Origin: GCA-2737665 sp044344795
Lineage (GTDB): Bacteria > Bacteroidota > Bacteroidia > Palsa-965
Direction of reading: 5' to 3'
Length of the DNA: 64,000 nucleotides
NCBI GenBank assembly: GCA_044344795.1
Contig: JBIJCF010000003.1
Location: forward strand, 1 to 64,000
Shown: one piece after another, positions 1 through 9,500 of the stretch
Layout of the letters: every line of letters starts with the position of its first letter
Position numbering within the stretch: position 1 is the stretch's first letter
Made by a program: the position numbers and the translations under genes
Notes under the pieces: model-generated
Database searches by the model: none
What the model was told of the DNA's origin: nothing
What the model saw: the letters and a program-made list of their open reading frames with translations, nothing else

Positions 1-15
1 TTCAAATGGCGTGCA

Positions 16-47
16 TAAAAAAGCCCCGTATTAGCGGGGCTTTTTTA
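16..47 (-). terminator. Rho-independent terminator of the DUF6089 gene
   Basis: GC-rich hairpin (arms AAGCCCCG / CGGGGCTT, 5-6 nt loop) with A-rich sequence on one side and T-rich on the other, so it could work in both directions. It lies immediately after the stop codon (48-50) of the minus-strand gene. Confidence 0.85.
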
Positions 48-953
48 TTAGAATTTCGCACGGACTTTTCTTCTTTTTACTTTTTGACCCTTAAATATGT
101 TACCATATTTCGATTTGTACAATGAACTCTTTCCTCGATAAACATAACTAAACTCAATGTTTGTGGTCAAGAATGAATCATTATGTGATGGATCGCCACG
201 TTTGGATCCAGGTACCCAGTTATTGGATAATCCCGGCTCTTCAGCTTCAGCAGCAGCTATATTGGTTCGATTTGCTAATATAGCAGCCATCGATCCTGAA
301 GGCTTGTCCACATAAATTGTACTAACGTCATCTAAATAATCTGTGAATGTCGTTCTCCATGAAAGGTTCCAGCCAACGCGGAATTGCTTGTTAAATGTGA
401 AGTAAAATCCAGCAGTTGCAGGAATCGCTAATACTACTTTAGAGTAGCGATAATTTTCAGTTTCAAGAGGACGCAGAGCAATCCATTCGCCCTTATAGTT
501 CGCCTTGGGATTATGATAGAGCCCGGAAACTCCAAGCCCAACATAAGCGCGGAACGAATTGGTGTAACGATACGTGCGACCTAAGTCATTGATTTCGTAG
601 AAAAAAAACTGTGCTTCAGCTGCAGCTTCCCAAACATAATTGCGAAAACTCAAATTACGATAGTAGCGACCACGGTTGCTGGACAAGCTATCTGCGCCAC
701 GAAGTGTCACATAATTGATGCTGCCTTTTACGGAGAAATACTGGTTGATTTTGTATCGAGCAAAGGCATTTGCAGCCTGACGTGTTTGTGTCAGCTTCAT
801 GTCGGCTACGAAATCACGACGTGAGAGTTCATTTCCACCCATATCGCCTAAGACATTGGCAGCACCAATTCCACCACCAAAGTCCCAGTTATACTGAGCG
901 TTAGCAACAAAAGGCGCAACAGCTAATGCTCCTGCTAGTATCAACTTTTTCAT
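48..953 (-). CDS. DUF6089-like outer-membrane beta-barrel protein
   Basis: A 301-residue protein with a clear signal peptide (MKKLILAGALAVAPFVANAQ, cleavage after Ala-Gln) followed by glycine- and aromatic-rich alternating strands typical of a small outer-membrane beta-barrel. The early run of GGGIGAANVLGDMGG resembles the DUF6089 family, which is common in Bacteroidota and has no firm function. The C-terminus is strongly basic (GQKVKRRKVRAKF), unusual for a barrel, which normally ends on an aromatic residue. The gene stands alone with its own promoter and terminator. The family assignment is from memory; the barrel topology is inferred from composition. Confidence 0.7.
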   Translation of the reverse strand: MKKLILAGALAVAPFVANAQYNWDFGGGIGAANVLGDMGGNELSRRDFVADMKLTQTRQAANAFARYKINQYFSVKGSINYVTLRGADSLSSNRGRYYRNLSFRNYVWEAAAEAQFFFYEINDLGRTYRYTNSFRAYVGLGVSGLYHNPKANYKGEWIALRPLETENYRYSKVVLAIPATAGFYFTFNKQFRVGWNLSWRTTFTDYLDDVSTIYVDKPSGSMAAILANRTNIAAAEAEEPGLSNNWVPGSKRGDPSHNDSFLTTNIEFSYVYRGKSSLYKSKYGNIFKGQKVKRRKVRAKF

Positions 954-992
954 GTGAAATCAATTTATAGTTTACCTATTCTACGAAGTTAA

Positions 993-1000
993 CAAAATTA
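993..1000 (-). promoter_or_regulatory. Promoter -7 element for the DUF6089-like gene
   Basis: Read on the minus strand this is TAATTTTG, an exact match to the Bacteroidota -7 consensus TAnnTTTG, about 40 nt before the ATG at 953. No clear -33 TTG was found at standard spacing. Confidence 0.55.
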
Positions 1001-1053
1001 CGTTTATTTAGGAAGTGTCCGGAAAATCTTATCGTACTTTTAGAGTCAGATCT

Positions 1054-1995
1054 ATGAAATCAAGAATCACAACGTTATTCGACATCGAATTTCCAATTAT
1101 TCAGGGCGGAATGATTTGGTGCTCGGGATGGGAATTGGCCGCAGGTGTTAGCAATGCCGGCGGTTTGGGTTTAATCGGCTCGGGAAGTATGTATCCCGAT
1201 GTATTGCGCGAACATATTCAGAAGTGCAAAGCCTCTACTGGCAAGCCTTTTGGGGTAAATGTGCCTTTGCTGTATCCGGATATTGATAAGCACATGGATA
1301 TCATCATTGAGGAAAAAGTACCTATAGTTTTTACATCTGCCGGAAATCCTGCAACATGGACGCAAAAGCTGAAATCTCATGGTATCAAAGTGGTACATGT
1401 GGTTGCTAATGTCAAGTTCGCTCAAAAGGCTGAGGCTGCAGGTGTAGACGCCATTGTCGCGGAAGGATTTGAAGCAGGAGGTCACAACGGTCGGGAAGAA
1501 ACTACCACATTAGTGCTGATTCCATTGATTTGTAAATCGGTGAAAATTCCGGTAATGGCTGCGGGCGGTATCGCTACAGGCGCTCAGATGCTCGCTGCTT
1601 TCGCATTAGGTGCGGAAGGAGTGCAGGTGGGCTCGCGTTTTGTCGCATCAAAGGAATCATCAGCACATGATCATTTCAAAAATGCCGTTATCTCGGCTCA
1701 AGAAGGTGATACGTCATTAATGCTGAAAAAATTGGTTCCGGTTCGTTTATTAAAAAACAAATTTGCTGATGACGTGCGCGATGCAGAATATCGCGGAGCA
1801 TCACCGGAAGAATTGACTGCATTATTGGGTCGTGCACGCGCCAAAAAAGGAATGTTTGAAGGTGATATGGACGAAGGTGAATTGGAAATAGGGCAAGTTG
1901 CCGCTTTGTTACGTGATATGCCCGCTGCGGGTGATATTGTACGTGAAATGATGAATGAATTTAATAAAGTGAAATCACAATTGTGTTCGAAATAA
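1054..1995 (+). CDS. Nitronate monooxygenase / 2-nitropropane dioxygenase family flavoprotein
   Basis: FMN-dependent TIM-barrel enzyme of the NMO/FabK superfamily, about 313 residues from the ATG at 1054. That start puts FPIIQGGM at the N-terminus as is usual; the GTG at 1015 would add 13 unrelated residues. Visible motifs are FPIIQGGM, GGLGLIGSG, GVNVPLL, the catalytic-region AEGFEAGGHNG with its histidine, and PVMAAGGIATG plus GAEGVQVGSRF for phosphate binding of FMN. Members oxidise alkyl nitronates, but the enoyl-ACP reductase FabK has the same motifs, so the substrate is not certain. The stop is 3 nt before the M16 protease gene, suggesting cotranscription with 1999-4531. Confidence 0.85.
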   Translation: MKSRITTLFDIEFPIIQGGMIWCSGWELAAGVSNAGGLGLIGSGSMYPDVLREHIQKCKASTGKPFGVNVPLLYPDIDKHMDIIIEEKVPIVFTSAGNPATWTQKLKSHGIKVVHVVANVKFAQKAEAAGVDAIVAEGFEAGGHNGREETTTLVLIPLICKSVKIPVMAAGGIATGAQMLAAFALGAEGVQVGSRFVASKESSAHDHFKNAVISAQEGDTSLMLKKLVPVRLLKNKFADDVRDAEYRGASPEELTALLGRARAKKGMFEGDMDEGELEIGQVAALLRDMPAAGDIVREMMNEFNKVKSQLCSK

Positions 1996-1998
1996 GTT

Positions 1999-3240
1999 AT
2001 GATAGAATTTGAGCGATTTACTTTAAAAAACGGCTTGCGCGTTATTGTGCATACCGATGAATCAACACCGTTGGCTTGTGTAAACATCTTATACGATGTG
2101 GGTGCACGCGATGAAGACGAATCCCGAACAGGATTTGCGCATTTATTCGAACATCTGATGTTTGGCGGTTCCATTAACATTCCAAGTTATGATGAACCGT
2201 TGCAGCGTGTTGGTGGAGAGAATAATGCTTTCACCACCAATGACATTACGAACTATTATTTGACATTACCTGCTGCGAATCTTGAAACCGCATTTTGGTT
2301 GGAATCGGATCGTATGTTGAGTTTGGCGTTTTCGGAAAAAAGTCTGGAAGTGCAGCGGAATGTGGTGATTGAGGAGTTTAAGCAACGTTATCTCAATCAG
2401 CCTTATGGTGATATCTGGTTGCGTTTGCGTCCGCTGGTGTATAAGGTTCATCCATACAAATGGGCGACTATCGGGAAGGAAATTTCTCATATTGAAAAAG
2501 CGACAATGGAAGATGTAAAAGCATTTTTTGCAAAGCATTATTGTCCAACTAACGCAGTGATGGTTGTCGCCGGAAATGTTACTGTTCCTCAGGTGAAAGC
2601 ACTCGCAGAAAAGTGGTTTGAGCCAATTACGAGCGGTGAAAAACCGGTTCGCAATTTGCCTGTTGAACCGCCGCAAACCGAATATCGTCGGGAAGTGGTA
2701 CACGCTGACGTGCCTTTTGATGCGCTGTATATGGCGTTTCGTATGTGCTCTCGTTACGACAAGGACTACTATGCTATGGATTTGATATCGGATATTTTAT
2801 CACGTGGAAATTCATCGCGGTTGTACAACCGATTGATCAAGGAGAAGAACTTATTTTCTGAATTAAATGCATACGTGATGGGTGAACTGGATAAAAGCAT
2901 TTTTATAGTTAGTGGTAAAACAAATAAAGGTGTATCCATTGAAGATGCCGAACGTGCGGTGATGGAGGAATTGCACAAGTTGTGTGAAGAAGAAGTTTCT
3001 GCGCGCGAGTTACAAAAGGTAAAAAACAAGGTGGAATCATCCATGTTCTTTGGCGAAATGGGTGTGCTGGACAAGGCAATGAACTTGGCATTCTTTGAAT
3101 TGATGGGCGATGCGGATCGTGTGAATTCAGAAGTAGATCGTTACCAAGCAGTAACTGCACCGGCAATCAAAGAATTGGCAAGTCAGGTGTTCTGCAAAGA
3201 GAATTGTTCCGTGTTACATTATTTATCTAAAGAGGCGTAG
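1999..3240 (+). CDS. M16 family zinc metalloprotease, catalytic subunit
   Basis: A 413-residue M16B-type peptidase. The inverted zinc motif HxxEH is at residues 48-52 (HLFEH), with the third ligand probably Glu126 within VVIEEF. The N-terminal FTLKNGLRVIVHTDESTPLACVNI is the standard M16 first strand pair, and the second half-domain with RGNSSRLYNRLIKEKNL follows the usual order. There is no signal peptide, so it is probably cytoplasmic, although many Bacteroidota homologues are annotated without location. It lies directly upstream of a second M16 protein lacking the zinc motif, a pairing known for heterodimeric M16 enzymes in which one subunit is catalytic and the other shapes the chamber. 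Confidence 0.92.
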   Translation: MIEFERFTLKNGLRVIVHTDESTPLACVNILYDVGARDEDESRTGFAHLFEHLMFGGSINIPSYDEPLQRVGGENNAFTTNDITNYYLTLPAANLETAFWLESDRMLSLAFSEKSLEVQRNVVIEEFKQRYLNQPYGDIWLRLRPLVYKVHPYKWATIGKEISHIEKATMEDVKAFFAKHYCPTNAVMVVAGNVTVPQVKALAEKWFEPITSGEKPVRNLPVEPPQTEYRREVVHADVPFDALYMAFRMCSRYDKDYYAMDLISDILSRGNSSRLYNRLIKEKNLFSELNAYVMGELDKSIFIVSGKTNKGVSIEDAERAVMEELHKLCEEEVSARELQKVKNKVESSMFFGEMGVLDKAMNLAFFELMGDADRVNSEVDRYQAVTAPAIKELASQVFCKENCSVLHYLSKEA

Positions 3241-3241
3241 T

Positions 3242-4531
3242 ATGGCAAACGAATTAAACAGAATAGCAGCTCCTGAGTTCAAAATAGTAGATGAAGTTCA
3301 CTTGCAGGATGCAGCAGAATTTAAATTGGATAATGGTGTAACCGTATATGAGCTGGATGCCGGAACACAGGATGTCGTTAAAATTGAATTTATTTATCCT
3401 GCAGGAAGCGCACATGCGCATTCTCCGGTATTAGCGTCTGCGGTAAATGATATGCTTGATGAAGGTACACCAACTCGTCAGGCGGAAGCTTTAGCCGAAG
3501 AATTAGACTTCTACGGTGCATTTATTGAATCGGAAGTCACGCCCGATTTAGCATCATTTACGCTGTACACATTGAATAAACACATTGCACCTACATTGGA
3601 AATTGTGAGCGACGTACTGCACAATGCATCTTTTCCGGATGCGGAGTTTGAAGTGTATCGTTCCAACAGTAAGCAGCGATTTATTGTGGATTCAGGAAAG
3701 GTAAATGTGTTGGCGCGTCGTCGTTTCGGGCAGTTACTTTTTGGAAATGAGCATCCGTATGGAAAAGCTACTGAAATTCAAGATTACGATAATCTTACTA
3801 CCGCTCAGCTGAGAAGTTATTTTATTTCTCATTATGCAGCGCATGGATTGAAAATTTTAGTTGCAGGTAAAATAGAACCTGAATTGCGTCGACTGCTGAA
3901 TACGCAATTTGGTCAGGCTTCTGCAAATGACGTAGAGAAAGATCGTTTTTCAAGAGATATCAATACAACCGCCGAACGTATTCATACCGTTGAAAAATCC
4001 GATGCTATCCAATCTGCCATCCGTATTGGGCGTCCTCTATTTAATCGCGAGCACGAGCATTTTCCGGGGATGCAAGTACTGAATACCGTTTTGGGAGGTT
4101 ACTTCGGTTCCCGTTTGATGGCGAATATTCGTGAAGATAAAGGTTACACGTATGGTATTGGTTCCGGTTTGGCATCGATGAATGAACACGGCTATTTTTT
4201 TATTTCCACTGAAGTTGGCGTGGATGTTACATCGCAGGCGATTGCAGAAATTTATAAGGAAATAAAGCAGTTGCGTAAGGAACTGATTCCTCATGAAGAA
4301 TTGGAATTGGTTCGTAATTATATGATAGGAACATTTTTACGCAGTACGGACGGGCCATTTGCACTGGCTGATCGGAAAAAGGCGCTCATTGGCTACGATC
4401 TGGATTATTCCTATTATGAACGTTATTTCGAAACTGTTAAATGTATTACACCGGCAGAGCTCCGCGACTTAGCGAATTTATATTGGCAGGAAGAAGATTT
4501 GATTGATTTGGTAGCCGGTAAACGAAATTAA
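3242..4531 (+). CDS. M16 family protein, probably non-catalytic partner subunit
   Basis: A 429-residue protein with the M16 fold, starting 2 nt after the stop of the upstream protease. The opening FKLDNGVTVYELDAGTQDVVKIEFIYPAGSA aligns with the M16 N-terminus, but the place where HxxEH should sit reads ASAVNDMLDEGT, so the zinc ligands are absent. The second-half signature, including SRLMANIREDKGYTYGIGSGL, is intact; this R/Y-containing motif contributes to the active site of the partner in heterodimeric M16 enzymes. I infer that it forms a two-chain peptidase with the preceding gene product. Confidence 0.88.
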   Translation: MANELNRIAAPEFKIVDEVHLQDAAEFKLDNGVTVYELDAGTQDVVKIEFIYPAGSAHAHSPVLASAVNDMLDEGTPTRQAEALAEELDFYGAFIESEVTPDLASFTLYTLNKHIAPTLEIVSDVLHNASFPDAEFEVYRSNSKQRFIVDSGKVNVLARRRFGQLLFGNEHPYGKATEIQDYDNLTTAQLRSYFISHYAAHGLKILVAGKIEPELRRLLNTQFGQASANDVEKDRFSRDINTTAERIHTVEKSDAIQSAIRIGRPLFNREHEHFPGMQVLNTVLGGYFGSRLMANIREDKGYTYGIGSGLASMNEHGYFFISTEVGVDVTSQAIAEIYKEIKQLRKELIPHEELELVRNYMIGTFLRSTDGPFALADRKKALIGYDLDYSYYERYFETVKCITPAELRDLANLYWQEEDLIDLVAGKRN

Positions 4532-4542
4532 TTCAACGCGAC

Positions 4543-6150
4543 ATGCGTAAGATTCAGGAGCAGATTGATCAGTTTCGCCAGGCGGTTATCGCTTGTGATG
4601 CAGCGCAATTAAGGCAGATTCTTAAAATATTTAAAGGAACGACTCTTTCTTCGGATCACCTAATAATTGAATGGCACGACGCGTTGTTATTCGCTTGCGC
4701 TTTCCCATGTAATACTGAGATTTATACAACATGTCGTAAGGAGTTGGATAATTTCTCAGTAGTCGTGCGAAAAGTTTGTCAGTTAAAACCGACACTGTCA
4801 GAAAAATTGATCAATTCCGGAATTGCAGGAACGGTGATACAAAGTTCCTTCAGTTGTACCTTGTTGAAGAGTTTGCATGATAGGTATGACAGTGCTGTGA
4901 AATTTCATTCTTTTGATCCGGAAGGTCAATCCGTAAATGAATTACTACCGTTACTATTACCGCAAGCGGAATTCAATACTATCGGTGTGGGAATGGAAGA
5001 AGAGGAGTGGGTAATTCGCCTTTCAAAAAGCAATTATTTTAATTCATTTTTGAAATTATGGAATCGAATAGAAGAACTTTCGGTGCGGGAAAGTTTGTTC
5101 GACAGAATGAAAATATATGTGGAGTTGGACTTAAAGAAGTTTCCTTCACGCAGTACCATTCAAATTCCAACCGGAGAAATTTACACGCATGATCGTTTGA
5201 TTCGCAAGGTTGAAGCACGTGAAATTTTGAACGCACCTCTGCAACGTTCGCTAACATTAACTAATTCCGAGAAGGAAGAAATATTGTTGCAGTCGCGAAG
5301 CATGCTTGCACAACTCAATCGGGAAACGGACCCGGTTACTTATTCAGAAGCTGACGGTTTACAATTATTTGATTTGGGGCGCGGGTATACTATTGCATTA
5401 TTCTCTATGATTCCGGAAAAACGTTTGGTACCAGATTCCTACATTGGTTTTATGATGTACAAGAATCGAATTCCGGTTTCGTACGGTGGAGCATGGATGT
5501 ATGGCAAGCAAGCGTTGATTGGTATCAATGTATTTGAAGCATTCCGTGGCGGTGAATCGGCCATGATTTTCGCTCAATTGATGCGCACTTACAGACAGCG
5601 TTACGGAGTGGCATCATTTAGTGTAGAACCCTATCAATTCGGGAAGGATAATCCGGAGGGAATTGCATCGGGCGCCTATTGGTTTTATTACCGTTTCGGA
5701 TTCCGTTCGGATGATGCACGTCTGGCAAAATTAGCAGAGCAAGAACATCAAAAAATAAATAGTAAGCACGGTTATCGATCTTCTGAAAAGACTCTGATAG
5801 CGCTAACAGAGAGTACTATTACCTGGGATATTGACGCTAAGAAAAAATCGAAAAAAGGAATTACGGAAGCTGCAGCTGTTTGGAGTAAAGCTGTTACCGC
5901 ACAAATTGATAAACGTTTCAACGGTAATCGTGAATTGGCCATCAAATATGTTGCGGAAAAAATGCAGTTGAGCATCGCTTCCAATTGGCGCCTGCATACG
6001 GAATATGGATTATTGTTGTTACCGTTGGAAAAATCAATGGATAACAGCACACTATATGCTGAATTCAAGTCATTGGCTCAGCTGAAGTATGGAACTGCTG
6101 AAGAGGAATACATTGCAGCATTTTATCAATTCATGCAAAACCACACGTGA
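4543..6150 (+). CDS. Uncharacterised protein with a C-terminal GNAT-like region
   Basis: A 535-residue soluble protein that I do not recognise as a named family. The N-terminal 280 residues look helical, with no motif I can name. Residues about 290-400 have GNAT-like features: strands around YTIALFSMIP and IGFMMYKNRIPVSYGGAWMYG, a glycine-containing turn VFEAFRGGESAMIFAQLMRTY that resembles an acetyl-CoA-binding loop and helix, then ASFSVEPYQFGKDNPEGI and GAYWFYYRFGF, like the closing WFYxRLGF of acetyltransferases. A mixed tail follows. It sits 11 nt after the M16 pair and overlaps the next gene by 4 nt (GTGA), so it is part of the same transcription unit. Function unknown. Confidence 0.75.
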   Translation: MRKIQEQIDQFRQAVIACDAAQLRQILKIFKGTTLSSDHLIIEWHDALLFACAFPCNTEIYTTCRKELDNFSVVVRKVCQLKPTLSEKLINSGIAGTVIQSSFSCTLLKSLHDRYDSAVKFHSFDPEGQSVNELLPLLLPQAEFNTIGVGMEEEEWVIRLSKSNYFNSFLKLWNRIEELSVRESLFDRMKIYVELDLKKFPSRSTIQIPTGEIYTHDRLIRKVEAREILNAPLQRSLTLTNSEKEEILLQSRSMLAQLNRETDPVTYSEADGLQLFDLGRGYTIALFSMIPEKRLVPDSYIGFMMYKNRIPVSYGGAWMYGKQALIGINVFEAFRGGESAMIFAQLMRTYRQRYGVASFSVEPYQFGKDNPEGIASGAYWFYYRFGFRSDDARLAKLAEQEHQKINSKHGYRSSEKTLIALTESTITWDIDAKKKSKKGITEAAAVWSKAVTAQIDKRFNGNRELAIKYVAEKMQLSIASNWRLHTEYGLLLLPLEKSMDNSTLYAEFKSLAQLKYGTAEEEYIAAFYQFMQNHT

Positions 6151-6533
6151 CACAATCGCTCTTACTGATCGCTTTACTCGTTGCGCACTGGTTCGGTGAT
6201 TTCTCACCTCTGAGTACGCCCTGGATGCTCAATGCGAAACGATTAGGTAAGCCGTTGTTTCCCATTTTTGTTCATGCCGGAGTACATGCTGTGTTGGTGG
6301 CAGTTGTGTTGTTCTTTTATTGCGATGTGCGTATGATGATGCTGTTCGCCGGCTTTGAATGTATAACACATTTTCTCATTGATGTGCTTAAAGGTCGACT
6401 CCAATCTGTTTTTCCCGTGCTTAATGATGCCCATCGTCCACCATTTTGGATGCTTTTTGGTGCAGATCAATTCTTGCACATTTTAGTTCTGATTATTATT
6501 TCTCATTTGGCTATCTATCAGCAAATCAGTTAA
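6147..6533 (+). CDS. DUF3307 family small membrane protein
   Basis: A 128-residue integral membrane protein starting at GTG (6147), overlapping the upstream stop by 4 nt. It shows four likely membrane segments and the family-like early motif LLVAHWFGDFSP, followed by FVHAGVHAVLVAV, FECITHFLIDVLKGR and GADQFLHILVLIII. The histidines and aspartates inside membrane segments (HWFGD, HAGVH, THFLID, DQFLH) are typical of DUF3307 proteins and could bind metal, but no activity is established. It is translationally coupled to the GNAT-like protein. Confidence 0.8.
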   Translation: MTQSLLLIALLVAHWFGDFSPLSTPWMLNAKRLGKPLFPIFVHAGVHAVLVAVVLFFYCDVRMMMLFAGFECITHFLIDVLKGRLQSVFPVLNDAHRPPFWMLFGADQFLHILVLIIISHLAIYQQIS

Positions 6534-6564
6534 ATACAGATTTCATCTTGCCGTTTGAATTGCG

Positions 6565-6572
6565 TATCTTTA
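6565..6572 (+). promoter_or_regulatory. Promoter -7 element for the T9SS cargo gene
   Basis: TATCTTTA, one mismatch (last base) from TAnnTTTG, 21 nt before the ATG at 6594. It supports 6594 rather than an upstream GTG as the start, because the upstream frame would cross the promoter. Confidence 0.5.
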
Positions 6573-6593
6573 CCCGTTAAGCTCAACAACCGT

Positions 6594-9500
6594 ATGAAGT
6601 TTTTACAGCGATTATTGCTGGTAGTGTTGATCGTGCTTTCGCAACGAGGTTTTGCATCGCATTTGATGGGAGGAGAAATTACCTGGACATGTCAGGGTAA
6701 CGGACAATTTGTTTTTGAAATGAAATTGTACCGCGACTGTAATGGCGTGGGACCTTTGGCAAACGTTAATCTTAGTGTTTTCAACCATCCTGTAATAACT
6801 GCTATTCCCTTAGCGTTGGTGAATCAATTGGATATTTCACCATCATGTAATATCATAGGTCCACAGGTTACTTGCGCTGCTGCAACGCAACAACCGGGAT
6901 GGCCAACTTCTGCAACACCTATTGCAGGTGCAACAGAAGAATATGTTTATCGCTCCAATCCGATTACTATTGCCGGTACACCGCCTGCAGCCGGTTGGAT
7001 TTTTGCTTATTCTGATTGTTGTCGTAATGCTGCCATTACAAATCTTCAGAATCCGAATACTGCAGGTTTCACGTTGCGTGCGATTATGTATCCTTACAAT
7101 AATCAGAATACAAGTCCTTGTTACGATAATTCACCAACATTTCTGGAGAGTCCTAAAACCATTATCTGTACTGGATATCCGTTTACATACAATCACAATG
7201 CTGTTGATGCGGAATTGGATTCTTTGACGTACTCTTGGGATCAGCCTTTGAATCAAATTAATGCACCGCCAACGTGGAATCCGCCGGTGAATCCTTCAAC
7301 TATTCCTTTTGCTGCAACATTTTCGTTCAACAATCCTTTACCGGGTCCAACATTGAATGCGAATAACGTTCCGGCTGCAATTAATGCGAGCACGGGTGAA
7401 GTTTCTTACACTTCGTTTACCAGTGGAAATTTCGTTACCTGCATCAGGGTGCAGGCATGGAAATGTGGTCAATTGGTGGCGGAAATTTTCCGTGAAATTC
7501 AAGTTGTATTGTTGGCTTGTGGTAACAATACACCACCAACAGTAACGCCTCCGTTTCAGGATCCATTAGGAAACTTTACGCTATTTGCAGATACTGTTTA
7601 TGCAGGTCAATTGGTGAATTTTAATATTCAGGCCACCGACTTCGATTTCTTGCCTAATGGTAATCCGCAGACGCTTACTATGGATGCCACGGGACAGCAA
7701 TTTGGTGCAGGATTCACAAATGCCGCTGCAGGATGTTTGAATCCTCCTTGTGCAACGTTGGCTCCTGCGTTACCATTATCCGGACCTTTTGGAGTAAATA
7801 CCACCTTCAATTGGCAAACAGATTGTAATCATATTTCATATCAAAATAATTGTTTCGTTCAATCGAATACATATAATTTCGTTATTCGAACTACGGATGA
7901 TTTCTGTCCTGCGCCTGCATTGAACATTGCCACAATTTCTATTACCGTATTGGCATTGCCCGTTGTGCAATCCCCGGAAGTTCGTTGTTTAAATGTACAA
8001 GCTAATGGAGATGTCATTATTACCTGGGAACAGCCTATTGATAGCGCAGGAACCTTCGATAGTTATCATATTTTTACATCAACGAATCCTAACGGTCCGT
8101 TTACCGCATTGGATTCTATTTTTAATTATGCGCAGACTAGCTACACTCACGTAGGCGCAAATGCGAACACGGGGCCTGTATATTATTACGTTCAAACCCG
8201 CTCCGGTTGTGGTGGAGCAGTTTTCTTGCCGCCATTGGATACAATGAGTACCATTTATTTGCAAGCTACTAATACCGGTAATGGTGCAGCATCTTTAGTG
8301 TGGAACAACATTAGCAATCCGGCTCCGAGCACGCAATACGCTTGGTTTCATATATATCGTGAATATCCAACAGGCACATGGGTACTGATCGATTCCACAC
8401 AAAATCTGAATTATATCGATAGTATTTCGGTTTGTAATAATATCGTTAACTATCGCATCGAAATCGGTGATTCCTTAGGTTGTGTTTCAGTCTCTAATAT
8501 TGATGGCGATTTATTCCAGGATTTAATTATACCTGTAATTCCAACAATAGATAGTGTTTCAGTCGCCTTTAATGATGCGGTAATTGGATGGCAACCGAGC
8601 ACTTCGCCCGATGTCATTGGATATGTAATTTATCAATATATCAACGGTATTTGGACGGCAATTGACACGATATTTGGGATTAACAATACTTCATATGTGA
8701 ATTTGATTTCCAATGCCGGTGCACAAAGTGAAGAATACGTGGTAGCGGCATTTGACAGTTGTGGAAATATTAGCGCTTTCAGTCCTTCGCATCAAAGTTT
8801 GTTTATTTATCTGCAATTGAATATTTGTGATGCAGAGATGAGCATTAATTGGAACAGTTATGTGAATATGGCTCCGGCATTGAGCGGTTATGAGGTGTAT
8901 GTTAGTGAGAATGGTGGTCCGTTTTTGTTATTGGGCACAACTTTACCTAATGATACCAACTTTACACATACCGGACTGAATCAGTTTTCGACGTATTGTT
9001 ATTACATAGTTGCTGTCAATTCTGCGGGCGATATCACTGCTACCTCTAATCAGGCGTGCATGTTTACCAATGTTCCGCAACAGCCGGCCTTCCAGTATTT
9101 GCGAGTAGCTTCGGTTATCGGACAAGATGTGGTGGAAGTTATTGCCTATGTAGATGCTGCAGCCACCATTCAGCGATATGATGTATATCGTGCCGATAGT
9201 ATTACCGGAACTTGGATGTTATTAGGATCTGTTGCTGCTGCGCCACCTTCAACTGTTGCGACGTTTATTGATAACACTGCACAAACTGAATTGTATAGTT
9301 ATTATTATAAAATGGTGGCAGTGGATAGTTGCGGTGATGATGCCTTGACTTCCAACATTGGTCGAACCATATTGGCAACGGCTGTGGCTAACGATGAAAT
9401 GACGAACACGGTGTATTGGAATGATTATGAAGTTTGGGGCGGAAACGTGTTGCATTACAATATTTACCGTCAGACGGATGGTGTGTGGGACCCGAATATT

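Noticed and set aside
1171..3166. Several minus-strand frames opposite the nitronate monooxygenase and M16 genes
   Set aside because: No signal, motif or codon pattern supports them, and the plus-strand genes are clear family members.
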